Shown here one piece after another: positions 8,819-17,338 of a stretch of DNA of 64,000 nt. How positions within the stretch are numbered: the stretch's first letter is position 1; every line of letters starts with the position of its first letter. Position numbers and translations under genes: made by a program. The notes under the pieces were generated by a model that worked only from the letters and a program-made list of their open reading frames with translations, searched no databases and was not told the DNA's origin. This DNA is from DAOUAG01 sp034432935 (lineage in GTDB: Bacteria; Chloroflexota; Dehalococcoidia; SM23-28-2; RBG-16-64-32), in assembly GCA_034432935.1 (NCBI GenBank), contig DAOUBD010000077.1:12447-76446 (forward strand). The letters are read 5' to 3'.

Positions 8819-9644
8819 AGGACGCCCGCAGCTCGTCGACGTCCTAGGTGTCCGTTTCCATGCCCTGACGAGGCAGCAGGCCGCTGAGGCCATCGCCCGC
8901 TTGGCCAGCGATGGCAAGCGCTGCTACGTCGTCAAGCCCTACTCCGAGTTCATGCCCCGGGCCGCCCGCGACCCACATGTACGCGGCATCCTGAACGGCG
9001 CCAGCCTCTGCCTTGCCGACGGCGTGGGCATCCTCTGGGCTGCCCACTACCTGTCCCTGCCCGGAGGCCGTCTCCGGGCCCTGGCCCAGCTCCCCCTGTC
9101 CCTCGCTTCCCTGATCCTGAACCCGGGCGCCCTGCGGCGGCCCCTGCCAGAGGCGATGGCCGGCGTCGACCTGACGTGGGAGATGCTGGCGCAACTGGCC
9201 GATGCCGGCGCCAGCGTGTACCTACTGGGCGGAACCGCAGACGAGAACCAAGGCGCCCTCCGGCAGATCCGGGCGCGGCTCCCATCGCTTCGCATCGCCG
9301 GCGCCCACGAGGGCCACTTCGACCCCCGTGGACCCGAAAACGCCCGCGTCATCGCGGAGATCAACGCCGCCCGGCCCAACGCCCTATTGGTAGCCATGGG
9401 ATTCCCCCGGCAGGAGGAGTGGATCGTGGATAACCTCGCCCAACTGGACATCGGCGTCGCTGTGGCTGAAGGCGGCTCCTTCAGCTTCATATCGGGCGCT
9501 GTCTCCAGGGCCCCTCGATGGATGCGCCGGGCAGGTTTGGAATGGCTCTTCCGCCTTCTGCGCCAGCCCTGGCGCATCCGGCGGCAGGCGGCCATCCCGG
9601 TCTTCGTCTGGCTCACCGTCCGCAGCCGTCTGGCCCGCCGCTAG
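8796..9644 (+). CDS. WecG/TagA/CpsF family glycosyltransferase (GT26)
   Basis: A 282-residue protein with a GTG start inside the preceding gene. The GT26 core is visible: VDVLGVRF near the start, GVDLTWEML, YLLGGTADEN, and ALLVAMGFPRQEEWI. Family members add ManNAc(A) or a related sugar to lipid-linked GlcNAc in enterobacterial antigen, teichoic acid or exopolysaccharide synthesis. With the upstream sugar transferase it probably adds the second sugar of the lipid-linked unit. Its stop overlaps the convergent flippase stop by 3 bases. Confidence 0.88.
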   Translation: MESGTQSEGRPQLVDVLGVRFHALTRQQAAEAIARLASDGKRCYVVKPYSEFMPRAARDPHVRGILNGASLCLADGVGILWAAHYLSLPGGRLRALAQLPLSLASLILNPGALRRPLPEAMAGVDLTWEMLAQLADAGASVYLLGGTADENQGALRQIRARLPSLRIAGAHEGHFDPRGPENARVIAEINAARPNALLVAMGFPRQEEWIVDNLAQLDIGVAVAEGGSFSFISGAVSRAPRWMRRAGLEWLFRLLRQPWRIRRQAAIPVFVWLTVRSRLARR

Positions 9645-10972
9645 CCCGCCCGCAGCCGCCGCAAGAGGCCCGCGTAATAACGAAGGTCAGACGGCCGGGC
9701 CAAGAGGGCTTCCAAAGCGCTGCCGCCGCTCACCCGCGCATACCAGTACAGCGTGGCCGCCAGGGCGCAGGCATAGGCTATCGAAGAGGCGATGGCTGCA
9801 CCGTCTACCTTCAGCCACGGTATCAGGGCCATGTCCAGGGCCACCGTCACCCCTAGGGCGATGAAAGTGGCGTATGTGTTGTAGATGATCCTCCCCTGGC
9901 TGAAGAGATAGCTCCCCAGGACCCTGGTAGCGCTGCCAGCGACGATCCCCGGCATGAGGAGCAAGAGGGGCTCCACCGCTGGATCAAACTCTCGTCCGAA
10001 CAGGATCCTGACGGCGAGGGGCGACACAGCCATCAGCCCAGCGGAGGCCGCTATGCTCACCAGCAGCGTGTTGCGGCAGACCACGGGCGTCGTCTCCCCG
10101 GCCTCCTCACGGGCCATCCCGGTGAGCCGTGGCAGCAGCACCATGGCCACGGCCGAGGAGATCCACCAGACGCTCTCGCCGAGCCCGACGGCCACCGCGT
10201 AGTGGCCGACGCCAGCGCGGGAGACCCAGGCGGCGACCAGGAACTGGTCCAACCGGTAGTTGAAGAGGGCCGCCAGGTTCGCCACCTGCCCCTGGGCCCC
10301 ATAGCGCACCTGGTCCCAGAGCACCCGCCAGCGGGGGCGCACCACGTCCCCAAGGCGGACCCGCCCGAGGCCCACCAGCGCCAGGGCCACCAGATCGGCC
10401 CAGAGGAACGAGCCCGTCCAGGCCGCCAGGGCCGCAAAGACGTCCAGGGCATCGAGCGCGTAGAGAACCGCGGCGGCGACGACCCCGGCCAGGCCTTGCG
10501 CTACGGCCACCGCGCTGAGGGCGAAGAAACGGCTGCTGCCGTGCAGGAACGACGTCAGGATGACGTAGGCCACCACCGCCGGCAAGGCCGCCCCGTAGAG
10601 CCAGAAGGAACGGCCCGCTACAAACAACTCATCGCCCGCCGCCAAGGCGTAGCCCGCTAGCAGGACCCAGGCTGCCGCCGAGGCCAGCACGATGGCCGTC
10701 AGGCTGCCGGCAAGGAGGGTGCCGTAGGAGTAAGTCCCTTTATTCAGGAAGTAGATGTTGCCCAGCCCGATGCCCAGGTTGGCCACGCCGCCGGCCACCA
10801 GGACGGCGTTGAAGAACAACGCATAGGTTCCCAGGCCGCTGTCTCCCAGCCCCTGAGCCAACAGAACGCGCAAGGCAAAGGCCAGGCCGTAGATCAGCAC
10901 TTGGGATACGAAGACGACGTTGACGTTGAAGAGGAAGCCGCTGTGGGGCTCAGTGTTAGACTGGCTGGCCAT
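9641..10972 (-). CDS. Polysaccharide flippase (Wzx/MATE-like, oligosaccharide flippase family)
   Basis: A 443-residue membrane protein with about 12-14 hydrophobic helices and few charges in between, the MOP-superfamily Wzx pattern. It starts FLFNVNVVFVSQVLIYGLA with the usual Gly-rich loop (GLGDSGLGTYALF) after helix 1. It should move the lipid-linked saccharide to the outer face of the membrane. It lies tail-to-tail with the GT26 gene and is transcribed from its own promoter toward the cluster. No Wzy polymerase is obvious in the window, so polymerisation may be absent or encoded to the left. Confidence 0.85.
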   Translation of the reverse strand: MASQSNTEPHSGFLFNVNVVFVSQVLIYGLAFALRVLLAQGLGDSGLGTYALFFNAVLVAGGVANLGIGLGNIYFLNKGTYSYGTLLAGSLTAIVLASAAAWVLLAGYALAAGDELFVAGRSFWLYGAALPAVVAYVILTSFLHGSSRFFALSAVAVAQGLAGVVAAAVLYALDALDVFAALAAWTGSFLWADLVALALVGLGRVRLGDVVRPRWRVLWDQVRYGAQGQVANLAALFNYRLDQFLVAAWVSRAGVGHYAVAVGLGESVWWISSAVAMVLLPRLTGMAREEAGETTPVVCRNTLLVSIAASAGLMAVSPLAVRILFGREFDPAVEPLLLLMPGIVAGSATRVLGSYLFSQGRIIYNTYATFIALGVTVALDMALIPWLKVDGAAIASSIAYACALAATLYWYARVSGGSALEALLARPSDLRYYAGLLRRLRAG

Positions 10973-11116
10973 CTCGGCTATGACCTTCTCGACATCTGCC
11001 GGGCGTTCTGATAGGATGCGTTAGGCCGAAAGACGAGTTGCGGTAGGCCCTGCCCAGACCCTGGGAGACGGCCGCAAGGGAGCGGCCTTCGTCGTACAAT
11101 TGTAGTGTCACGCTGT

Positions 11117-11194
11117 CGGGGTGTAGCTCAGTCAGGCTAGAGCGCACGGTTCGGGACCGTGAGGTCGGCGGTTCGAATCCGCCCACCCCGACCA
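11117..11194 (+). tRNA. tRNA-Pro (anticodon CGG)
   Basis: A complete cloverleaf: acceptor 11117-11123 with 11184-11190, D stem 11126-11129 with 11140-11143, anticodon stem 11145-11149 with 11157-11161, loop TTCGGGA giving anticodon CGG, T stem 11167-11171 with 11179-11183. The CCA end is encoded (11192-11194). A TACAAT 16 bases before the 5' end (11095-11100) is a possible -10 element. Confidence 0.96.
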
Positions 11195-11441
11195 TCGCCG
11201 GCGCTCCCAGGGAACCGTAATCTGCTGAGCATCGTATGTTCAAAGATGACCCTAACTAATGAACGCTGCGCTGGCCCCAGCCGTTGCCGGCTTGGCAGCC
11301 CGTAACGGCGGCCGCGGCGCAACGTCTTTCCTAGCAAGGTGGGAACCTTAAGGCCGCGGCGGGCGTTATAAGTGTAATGTGTAACAGCTCACCCTTCTAC
11401 TTGTTTTGCAACGAAGAGGATAAGGGCGGCGGAGCACTGGA
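11195..11441. other. Intergenic region without a recognised gene
   Basis: The 247 bases after tRNA-Pro hold no convincing gene. They contain a small hairpin (AAGGT 11336-11340 with ACCTT 11345-11349), a CCTTAAGG palindrome (11346-11353) and AT-richer -10-like hexamers (TATAAG 11367-11372, TGTAAT 11373-11378). These sit 60-75 bases before the next gene and may be its promoter. Confidence 0.5.
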
Positions 11442-12296
11442 GTGAATGACGTAATGGTTTTTCAAGCCGAAGATAGGACACGGATCAAGAAGCAGCAGGC
11501 AGACCTGGCTATCCGAATGGCCCTCCAGGGCCGCTGGCAGGAGGCCGCCCAGATCAACCGCGCCATCATCGAGTCCTTCCCCACCGATGTTGACGCCTTC
11601 AACCGCCTGGGCAAGGCGTTGGCCGAACTCGGCCAGTACCGGGAGGCCCGCCAGGCCTACGAGCGCGCCCTGGAGCTCGACCCGTTGAACACCATCGCCC
11701 GCAAGAACCTGACGCGCCTCACCGTCCTGGGTGAGGAATCCGCGCCTCCCAAGCCGGCCACTCAGAAACTCTCCCCCCAGATGTTCATCGAGGAGACAGG
11801 CAAGACCGGCATCACCACCCTCCTGCGCCCCAACATGGAGATCGCCGCCCGCATGACTGCTGGCGACCAGGTCGTCCTCGCGCGCCAGAACGGCTCCCTC
11901 GTCGTCCAGACCATGCTAGGGGAGTACATCGGTGAAGTGGAGCCGAAGCTGGCCCAGCGCCTTGTCAAGCTCATGGAAGGCGGCAATCAGTACGTCGCCG
12001 CCATCTCCGGCCTCGACGAGGACTCCGTGCGCGTCTTCATCCGGGAGACGTTCCAGCACGCGTCGCAGACGGGCAAGCTCTCCTTCCCGCCGGCCGTCAG
12101 CGAGTCCTTCCGCCCGTACGTCAAGGGCCGCCTCCTCCGCCATGACGAGGCCGACGACGAGATCTACTTCGAGGAGGCTGAGGAGATGGAGGACTGGGAG
12201 CATCCCAGCGATAATGACGAGACAGACGTCACCATCTATGATTTCGGCACCGCCGGGGCAGAAGACGCCGACATCGTTCCCGACGACGAAGAGTAG
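11442..12296 (+). CDS. TPR protein with HIRAN-like C-terminal domain
   Basis: A 284-residue cytoplasmic protein. Residues ~15-90 form two to three tetratricopeptide repeats (GRWQEAAQ..., LGKALAELGQYREARQAYERALELDP). Residues ~125-190 (DQVVLARQNG...GEYIGEVEPKLAQRLVKLM...YVAAI) have the small barrel pattern of HIRAN domains, which bind DNA ends in helicase-associated proteins. The last ~55 residues are very acidic. GTG 11442 and ATG 11454 are both possible; GGAG precedes each. No enzyme motif is visible. The HIRAN assignment is my inference from the spacing of Gly and hydrophobic residues. Confidence 0.7.
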   Translation: MNDVMVFQAEDRTRIKKQQADLAIRMALQGRWQEAAQINRAIIESFPTDVDAFNRLGKALAELGQYREARQAYERALELDPLNTIARKNLTRLTVLGEESAPPKPATQKLSPQMFIEETGKTGITTLLRPNMEIAARMTAGDQVVLARQNGSLVVQTMLGEYIGEVEPKLAQRLVKLMEGGNQYVAAISGLDEDSVRVFIRETFQHASQTGKLSFPPAVSESFRPYVKGRLLRHDEADDEIYFEEAEEMEDWEHPSDNDETDVTIYDFGTAGAEDADIVPDDEE

Positions 12297-12320
12297 CGCC
12301 GCGGCGCCGCTCTCCCCAGC

Positions 12321-13286
12321 ATGAGCGCCGGCCAAACAGGCGACCGCCCGTTGCCGGAGGAGTGGCAACGGGGGCCCCGCTACGCTGGCGCCTACACCTT
12401 CGCCCGATGCCCGCCCACGAGAGACCTTTCCCATGCCGATGCCGCCATCGTCGGCATACCGATGGACATGGCCGTCCTCTACCGCTCGGGCGCCCGTTTT
12501 GGCCCACGGGCCATCCGCGATGCATCGGGCGGCCTGCGGCCCCACCACTGGGAGCCGGACAAGATCGAGCCCCCTTTCGACCGCCTGCGGGTCATCGATT
12601 ACGGCGATATCGAGGTCTTCCCAGGGTACATCGAACAGTCCCTAGGCCACATACAGCGGGAGGTATCGCCCATCATCGATGCGGGTGTTTTCCCCATCAT
12701 CCTCGGCGGCGACCATTCGACGACGCTCCCCATCCTGCGGGCTTGCGCGGCCCGCCATGGCACCCTCTCCCTCGTCCACTTCGATGCCCACCCGGATTTT
12801 TGGGCGGGCCCGCCAGAACGCCCCTACCACCACGGCACGGTCTTCCGTATCGCCGCGCAAGAAGGGCTCATAGACCCCATGTCCTCTGTCCAGATTGGCA
12901 TCCGCGGCTCCATATCGGCCGGCATCGTGGCCGAGGCCCGCGCCGCCGGCTTCCGTCTGATCACCGCAAGCGATTTCTCCCGTCAGGGCGTACGCGCCAC
13001 CATCGAGCAGGTCCAGCGGCTGGCCACCCTGCCCGTGTACGTCTCCCTGGATATCGACTGTGTGGACCCGGCCTTCGCTCCCGGCACCGGCACCCCGGAG
13101 GTGGCCGGGCTCACCAGCCGCGAGATCGTAGAGTTGGTGCGCGGGCTGCGCGGCCTTCCCCTGGTGGGCTTCGACATCGTCGAAGTGGCGCCCGCCTACG
13201 ACCACGCCGAGATCACCGCCCTTCTGGCAGCCCACCTCGTCTACGAGTTCCTTCTCGTGCTGGCGGAAGCCCGCCCGGCTTCGTAG
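12321..13286 (+). CDS. speB: Agmatinase / arginase-family ureohydrolase
   Basis: Mn-dependent ureohydrolase expected to split agmatine into putrescine and urea. All metal ligands are present: GGDHS with H132, DAHPD (D155, H157, D159), H171, and the SLDIDCVDP...PGTGTPE block near 238-256. The length of 321 residues is in the agmatinase range. Guanidinobutyrase or another guanidine substrate cannot be excluded; no arginine decarboxylase lies nearby. It starts 25 bases after the TPR gene, with which it may be cotranscribed. Confidence 0.85.
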   Translation: MSAGQTGDRPLPEEWQRGPRYAGAYTFARCPPTRDLSHADAAIVGIPMDMAVLYRSGARFGPRAIRDASGGLRPHHWEPDKIEPPFDRLRVIDYGDIEVFPGYIEQSLGHIQREVSPIIDAGVFPIILGGDHSTTLPILRACAARHGTLSLVHFDAHPDFWAGPPERPYHHGTVFRIAAQEGLIDPMSSVQIGIRGSISAGIVAEARAAGFRLITASDFSRQGVRATIEQVQRLATLPVYVSLDIDCVDPAFAPGTGTPEVAGLTSREIVELVRGLRGLPLVGFDIVEVAPAYDHAEITALLAAHLVYEFLLVLAEARPAS

Positions 13287-13315
13287 GCAGATACGCCGGC
13301 CGGGGCGACAAGCCT

Positions 13316-14641
13316 CTACTGGGGCTCGCGGCCCTCGAGACGGGCTGCGAAGCGGGTGAGCCCCATCCCGCCTGACACCATCACCCGATTGAGCTGATAG
13401 GGCGCCGCCGCGTCCTGCTTGATCTCCGGCCAAGTGTTGGGCAAGGGGTTGGTCACCCCCACCGCGTAGCCCTCCTGCCGCAAGATCTCCACCACCCGGG
13501 CCTGGGCCTCCCCGCTTCCGTGGGCAAAGGGCTCCCCGTAGGGATACACCAGCGCTTGGACGGGCTGCGAAGCCTTCTCCTGGATGGCCTTCCGGGACTC
13601 CCGCACCTCCGCGGCCGCCGCCTCGGCAGTTGCAGCCCCCAGGTCCACGTGGTTCGCCGAATGGGATACGAACTCCATGCCCGCCTGGGTCATCTGCCGT
13701 ACCTCGTCCCAACTCATGTAGCCCGGGTGATCCAGGAAGGAGGTGACCACGGCGAAGCTGCCCACGAACCCGTATTTCTGGAGCAAGGGAAAGACGTAGA
13801 GGAAGTTGTCCTCGTAGCCATCATCGAAGGTCAATATGACCGGCTTTTCCGGCAGGGGAAGGCCGTAGAACATGGCGTTGGCTAGCTCCGCCAACGTGAT
13901 GCTGCGGTAACCTGCGCCCTGCATGTAGGCCAGCTCCCCCTCGAAGTCGGCCGAGAGCACCGTGATGGTCCGGCCCTCGAAGTCTGCCGGCCACTCCGGC
14001 GCGACGTGGTGGTAGACGAGGATGGGCACATCCAAGGAGCCCTGGGCAGCGGGGGCCGGAGCGAAGGACGGAGCCCGCCGCCCCGCGGGGCCTAGCCCCG
14101 CTACCCGCCACTCACCTTCCTCCTCCGCCACCACCACGGGGACCAGCGAGAACTCCGGCACATCCCTCCCATCAGCCCGCAGCTTGTACGGGACGCTGAA
14201 GGCGCTTCCGTACTCGACGCCGGTATCGGGGTCGCGCCACGGTGCCGGGGCCGACGGCTCCCCCAACTCGATGCCAAGCTTGCGCCCGCCGAACTTACGG
14301 CTGAGGAAAGCCGAGAGGGTCTCTGGCGAGCCCCAGGCCTTGCGGGGCGCCGCCGCCAGCAGACCCCACAGCTCGCCGTAGCGCCCTCGGGCAAAGGCGG
14401 ATAGGAACCGCTGGCCGGCCTGCGCCGCCGCCTTATCCGGGCGGGCCTCCGGTGTCGACTGGGCTGATGCAGTGGTCGCAGTGGGCGCGGCGCCCGTCTC
14501 GCCGGGGGCGGGAGCCGCATCATCGGAGGAACAAGCGGCGCTAGCGGCTGCCGCCACCAGCGTCAGGAAGGCCACCGTCACAAGCTGCACAAGGGGGGGC
14601 CGCCGGCCCCTGCCGTGGCCCCTCGCCTGCCCAGGCCTCAC
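13316..14641 (-). CDS. Polysaccharide deacetylase lipoprotein (NodB domain)
   Basis: A 441-residue exported lipoprotein. The start is GTG 14641, preceded by GGGAG at 10 bases; the open frame extends further, but an upstream ATG would enter the divergent gene. The signal is Arg-rich, then hydrophobic, then AASAAC with the likely lipidated Cys. An NTF2-like region follows (~60-170), then a NodB domain: LTFDDGYED supplies the catalytic and metal-binding Asp pair, SHSANHVDLG the metal His residues, and YPYGEP the next motif. It probably deacetylates surface polysaccharide or peptidoglycan. A minus-strand TATATT at 14671-14676 may be its -10. Confidence 0.88.
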   Translation of the reverse strand: MRPGQARGHGRGRRPPLVQLVTVAFLTLVAAAASAACSSDDAAPAPGETGAAPTATTASAQSTPEARPDKAAAQAGQRFLSAFARGRYGELWGLLAAAPRKAWGSPETLSAFLSRKFGGRKLGIELGEPSAPAPWRDPDTGVEYGSAFSVPYKLRADGRDVPEFSLVPVVVAEEEGEWRVAGLGPAGRRAPSFAPAPAAQGSLDVPILVYHHVAPEWPADFEGRTITVLSADFEGELAYMQGAGYRSITLAELANAMFYGLPLPEKPVILTFDDGYEDNFLYVFPLLQKYGFVGSFAVVTSFLDHPGYMSWDEVRQMTQAGMEFVSHSANHVDLGAATAEAAAAEVRESRKAIQEKASQPVQALVYPYGEPFAHGSGEAQARVVEILRQEGYAVGVTNPLPNTWPEIKQDAAAPYQLNRVMVSGGMGLTRFAARLEGREPQ

Positions 14642-14704
14642 CTTACGATCGCTCCCGTTCCCATCGAGCCAATATAGCACGGGCCGGGCGTTAAGGTCGC
14701 ACGC

Positions 14705-14734
14705 TTGGGGCGGGGGGATGATTGGGGGTATAAT
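14705..14734 (+). promoter_or_regulatory. Promoter for the secreted HExxH/dockerin-repeat protein
   Basis: TTGGGG (14705-14710) and a perfect TATAAT (14729-14734) are separated by 18 bases. Transcription would start about 20 bases before GGAGGAG (14751-14757), which precedes ATG 14762. Confidence 0.65.
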
Positions 14735-14761
14735 AGGTGATTCTTCCCCGGGAGGAGAGCT

Positions 14762-17290
14762 ATGAAAGCGGGCCACCTCAAGATCTTACTGCTAGCTTTA
14801 CTAGCACTGGCGTTTGCACTCCTGTGGAAGGATGGACCGCTCACGCCAACGCCAGGAGGAAGCCGGCCAGCGGCTGCTGAACCCGCCGCCGGAACCTCGG
14901 GAGACGTCAACTGCGATGGGGCCGTCAACGCGGTCGACGCTCTGCAAGTGCTGCGCTACATCGCCGGCCTGTCAGCCGCGGCCTGCCTAGGCAGCGCTGG
15001 TGACGTGGACTGCTCCGGCAGCATCGACGCGGTCGACGCGCTGCTCATCCTGCGGTACGTGGCCGGCCTAAGGACGACGGTGCCAGACTTCTGCCCGCCG
15101 ATCGGCGGCGGCTCGCCGCCCGAGGAGGAGCCCACGGCTTATGACCTTATTGACGAGGCGTTGGCCCAGGGCCAGATCGACGAGGAGGCGGCCATCCTTT
15201 ACTCCGTATACGCCCTCTTTGATGATCCCAGGCTGCCGACCGCTTACGCTGGCGCGCCTCCTCCCGACTTCGAGTCGCGTCTAGACCTCACGCTCGTCGC
15301 CTCCCAGATCGACAGCTTTTCCGAGACGGTGAGGGCCCAGATCGAGCCCTTCCTCATTGCGCCGATGCACGCCGGGAGCTGGTGGGACTTGCGCAATAAC
15401 CCTCAGGCGGCTACAACAGTCGACCTCAGCCCGCTCTCGACGGCGCCCGGCCCCATTCTTGACGGCGACTGGATTTCCATCGCCACCAGCAACAATCAGG
15501 TGCGCATCTGGTATCCGGTCAACGACTTCTCCCTCTTCCAGCTAGCGAACGATACGAAGCAAGAGATCGACTTGCACATCTGGCCTCAGCTCGTGGCGCT
15601 GATGGGGCGAGAGCCACTGCCAGACGGCGGAGCCACCACGCCAGGACGCGGCGGGGATGACCTGACCGACATCGTGATAGCCCCGGACATGCCCGCTTTC
15701 ATAACGATTGGCCTGTCCCCTAATTTCTGCGAGCGTACTGGTGCCATCGTGCTGGCCAACCCCGGCGAAGCTGCGCGATTAGGGGTGCCGTTTAAGGCTG
15801 CCATCGGCCACGAGCTCATGCACGTCTTTCAGTTCGCCCTCGATAGAGCGAATCGTCTTGGCGGGAACGGCGGTTGCGCCTCCGACGAGTACGAATGGTG
15901 GGAAGAGGCCTCCGCGGTCTGGGCCGAGGACTACCTCTATCCTTCGGCCAACAGCGAGCACACGGGGCCCCGGGGCGAGCGCCAGGTGCGGGACTTCATG
16001 ACCGACCTCGGCTCGCCGCTGGACAAGGGTGGCTCTGGCCGCATCGGCGGGTTTTACGTCTCCTCCAGCCGACAGTACGGCGCGTACCTGTGGGCGTTCT
16101 ACGCCGCGCGGAAGTTCGGAAACGACGTCATCGGTCAGATGTGGCGCAACATGGAAAGCACGGGCGCCCTGGCAGCCATCGATAGCGCACTGCCGCAGGG
16201 TTTTGAGAAAGCATGGCCGGAGTTCGCCGTGTTCATCCTCAATCAAGCGCCATATGACTTCTTTCGACAGCAGGACAGCGTCCAGCAGAGCCCGGACGCG
16301 TTCGCGGACCAGGGATACGGTTCTTTCGCCACCTTTCGCCATCACGATGAGCCCGTGAAACTGGACAGCTTCGTAGGCTATGAGCAGATTACCAACGAGG
16401 GTGACTTCAGTCCCGACTGGTTCGGAGACGAGCACCTCTCTATGACCTACAACAGCTACCTGTTCCCAGACCCGGAGGTTAGATCCGTCGCCTTTTACAA
16501 TGGCATGACCTTCTCCGCCGACCAGGTGGAAACCGAAGCCGGCAAGCTCTGGCAGCCGATGCCGCGACCAGCGGAGGAGATCCGGGGGCTGACCGTCCAG
16601 GCGCTCATCAAGTACGCCGGGCAAGGCTGGCAGTTGGAGGACTGGACTTACTATCAATACAAGAACTTCTGCCGCGATGTGACGGCCGAACGCATCGAAG
16701 AACTGATAATCATCACAGCGAACAGCGTCCCGGAACGGAACTACCAGGTTCAGAGTCCTGATAACGGGCCCAAGGTGTGGGTCTCCGACATGGGCTGCAA
16801 CCGCTGGCAGGGCTCCGTGCGCATGGAGCAAACGGACCCAGACGGCTTTCATCTGACGGTCGAGGTTCCAGAACTGGTGCTCGAGCGCGACCCTTCTGAG
16901 GCGGGTACGCCGTGCTGCGGCGGCTATATCGTCAACTACCTGCCGGTTGGGGGGACGCTGGAGTGGCAGGCAGACGGTATGATCGGGCAGTGCACCGTCA
17001 GCGGCAGCGGCACCGCCCCGCTCCAGCAGTATCACTCGTTCGCCACCTTCAACTACGTTCCGGAGGGAGCGTACCACCGGGCGGCGGGCGGCACCGTGGC
17101 CACGGACGTGGAGCAGCAGTACAGCCTGGACTGTCCAGACTTTCACGATGTGCTGCCCTTCTACCCTTCCATCACCTTCCCGCTCTCGGAGACGCCCGTC
17201 GAGGTATTCGAGGTGGGCAGCAGCTTCTTCGGCACAAGCCGTGTCGATCCGGTTGAGGTGACCTGGGACCTGCAGGCCGTGCGCCAGTAG
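14762..17290 (+). CDS. Secreted HExxH putative metallopeptidase with N-terminal dockerin-like repeats
   Basis: An 842-residue protein with a signal peptide or anchor (hydrophobic 7-22). Two dockerin type I-like calcium repeats follow at ~47-70 (GDVNCDGAVNAVDAL) and ~80-103 (GDVDCSGSIDAVDAL). At 350-354 is HELMH, the zincin HExxH motif, and about 27 residues later EEASAVWAE, with E381 in the place of the third gluzincin ligand. The remaining ~450 residues are a beta-rich, unrecognised region with paired Cys. This fits an extracellular or surface-attached metalloprotease. Dockerin repeats directly after the signal are unusual, as they normally close the protein. No cohesin is present here. Strong promoter and ribosome site. 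Confidence 0.75.
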   Translation: MKAGHLKILLLALLALAFALLWKDGPLTPTPGGSRPAAAEPAAGTSGDVNCDGAVNAVDALQVLRYIAGLSAAACLGSAGDVDCSGSIDAVDALLILRYVAGLRTTVPDFCPPIGGGSPPEEEPTAYDLIDEALAQGQIDEEAAILYSVYALFDDPRLPTAYAGAPPPDFESRLDLTLVASQIDSFSETVRAQIEPFLIAPMHAGSWWDLRNNPQAATTVDLSPLSTAPGPILDGDWISIATSNNQVRIWYPVNDFSLFQLANDTKQEIDLHIWPQLVALMGREPLPDGGATTPGRGGDDLTDIVIAPDMPAFITIGLSPNFCERTGAIVLANPGEAARLGVPFKAAIGHELMHVFQFALDRANRLGGNGGCASDEYEWWEEASAVWAEDYLYPSANSEHTGPRGERQVRDFMTDLGSPLDKGGSGRIGGFYVSSSRQYGAYLWAFYAARKFGNDVIGQMWRNMESTGALAAIDSALPQGFEKAWPEFAVFILNQAPYDFFRQQDSVQQSPDAFADQGYGSFATFRHHDEPVKLDSFVGYEQITNEGDFSPDWFGDEHLSMTYNSYLFPDPEVRSVAFYNGMTFSADQVETEAGKLWQPMPRPAEEIRGLTVQALIKYAGQGWQLEDWTYYQYKNFCRDVTAERIEELIIITANSVPERNYQVQSPDNGPKVWVSDMGCNRWQGSVRMEQTDPDGFHLTVEVPELVLERDPSEAGTPCCGGYIVNYLPVGGTLEWQADGMIGQCTVSGSGTAPLQQYHSFATFNYVPEGAYHRAAGGTVATDVEQQYSLDCPDFHDVLPFYPSITFPLSETPVEVFEVGSSFFGTSRVDPVEVTWDLQAVRQ

Positions 17291-17326
17291 CCCCGGTGCG
17301 GCGCGCCCAAGGTAAGGGCTGCCTGC

Positions 17327-17332
17327 TATCAT
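17327..17332 (+). promoter_or_regulatory. -10-like TATCAT six bases before the ABC ATPase start
   Basis: TATCAT ends 6 bases before GTG 17339, so transcription would begin at or next to the start codon. No ribosome site is present. No clear -35 is seen. Confidence 0.45.
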
Positions 17333-17338
17333 GGGCCT

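Noticed and set aside
11069..11090. GGCCGC/GCGGCC hairpin before tRNA-Pro as a terminator
   Set aside because: It is only 6 pairs with no T run and no upstream plus-strand gene ending there.
12642..13712. A 356-codon minus-strand frame across agmatinase and the deacetylase 3' end
   Set aside because: It crosses two real genes, is Gly/Arg-rich without motifs, and is explained by GC-rich third positions.
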